From contig JAOZSC010000235.1 in NCBI GenBank assembly GCA_029939875.1, positions 1 through 5,049 on the forward strand: a stretch of 5,049 nt of DNA. Direction: 5' to 3'. Made by a program: the position numbers and the translations under genes. Source of the stretch: Desulfobacterales bacterium (GTDB lineage: Bacteria > Desulfobacterota > Desulfobacteria > Desulfobacterales > JAFDCJ01). Under the pieces are notes generated by a model. That model was not told the DNA's origin and did not search any database. It saw only the letters and a list, made by a program, of their open reading frames with translations. This document shows positions 5,014 to 5,049 of this stretch, piece after piece; position 1 is the stretch's first letter; each line of letters starts with the position of its first letter.

Positions 5014-5049
5014 ATGATTACGGTTGGAATTGATGTGGGCTCCATCACC
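5014..5049 (+). CDS. BadF/BadG/BcrA/HgdC-type acyl-CoA dehydratase activase, first 12 codons
   Basis: The ATG at 5014 opens a frame reading MITVGIDVGSIT up to the window edge. This is the N-terminal phosphate-1 motif of the ASKHA ATPase fold in the form typical of the 2-hydroxyacyl-CoA dehydratase / benzoyl-CoA reductase activases (family pattern GIDVGSxTTK). Family members are homodimeric [4Fe-4S] ATPases that push a low-potential electron into a CoA-ester dehydratase or reductase in anaerobes. A good ribosome site, AAGGAAGG (4999-5006), ends 7 nt before the ATG. An overlapping ATG at 5010 hits a stop after 7 codons. Only 12 residues are visible, so another ASKHA ATPase of similar start cannot be excluded. 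It is transcribed divergently from the DUF2080-GNAT-sensor unit. Confidence 0.72.
   Translation, partial: MITVGIDVGSIT

Overview
The window looks like chromosomal DNA from an anaerobic bacterium, most likely a sulfate-reducing or related member of the Desulfobacterota (the former Deltaproteobacteria). This is inferred from gene content: a GltD-like flavoprotein next to a dihydroorotate-dehydrogenase-like flavoprotein, a DUF2080-type small protein, and the start of a BadF/HgdC-type CoA-enzyme activase. No rRNA or other phylogenetic marker is present. G+C is moderate and looks even by eye, with no tRNA, integrase, insertion sequence or CRISPR array.

Layout. (1) Plus strand, 1-2304: the C-terminal part of an NAD(P)H/FAD oxidoreductase of the GltD type, which runs in from the left edge, followed 87 nt later by a PyrD-like flavoprotein with a perfect Shine-Dalgarno. 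They are probably co-transcribed and resemble a two-part flavin redox module. The PyrD-like protein lacks the catalytic Cys motif of true class 1 dihydroorotate dehydrogenases, so it is probably not a pyrimidine enzyme. (2) 2305-2386: short convergent gap with a possible terminator. (3) Minus strand, 4777 down to 2387: a three-gene unit transcribed in the order DUF2080-like small protein, GNAT acetyltransferase, and a membrane sensor with an extracytoplasmic dCache domain fused to a cytoplasmic Schlafen/AlbA_2 domain. A sigma70-like promoter (4904-4876) with a 27-bp near-perfect inverted repeat lying over its spacer and -10 drives this unit. (4) 4905-5013: divergent intergenic DNA with a heptamer-periodic, telomere-like GGGTTNA tract and a stem-loop. 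(5) 5014 onward, plus strand: the first 12 codons of an acyl-CoA dehydratase/reductase activase.

The most interesting part is the minus-strand unit. It combines a small AbrB-like protein, an acetyltransferase with an altered acetyl-CoA loop, and a one-component transmembrane receptor whose output is an AlbA_2 domain that keeps the acidic residues of the Schlafen nuclease site. How these three work together is not shown by the sequence. The operon and its operator-like repeat suggest a ligand-sensing, autoregulated unit, but that is inference.
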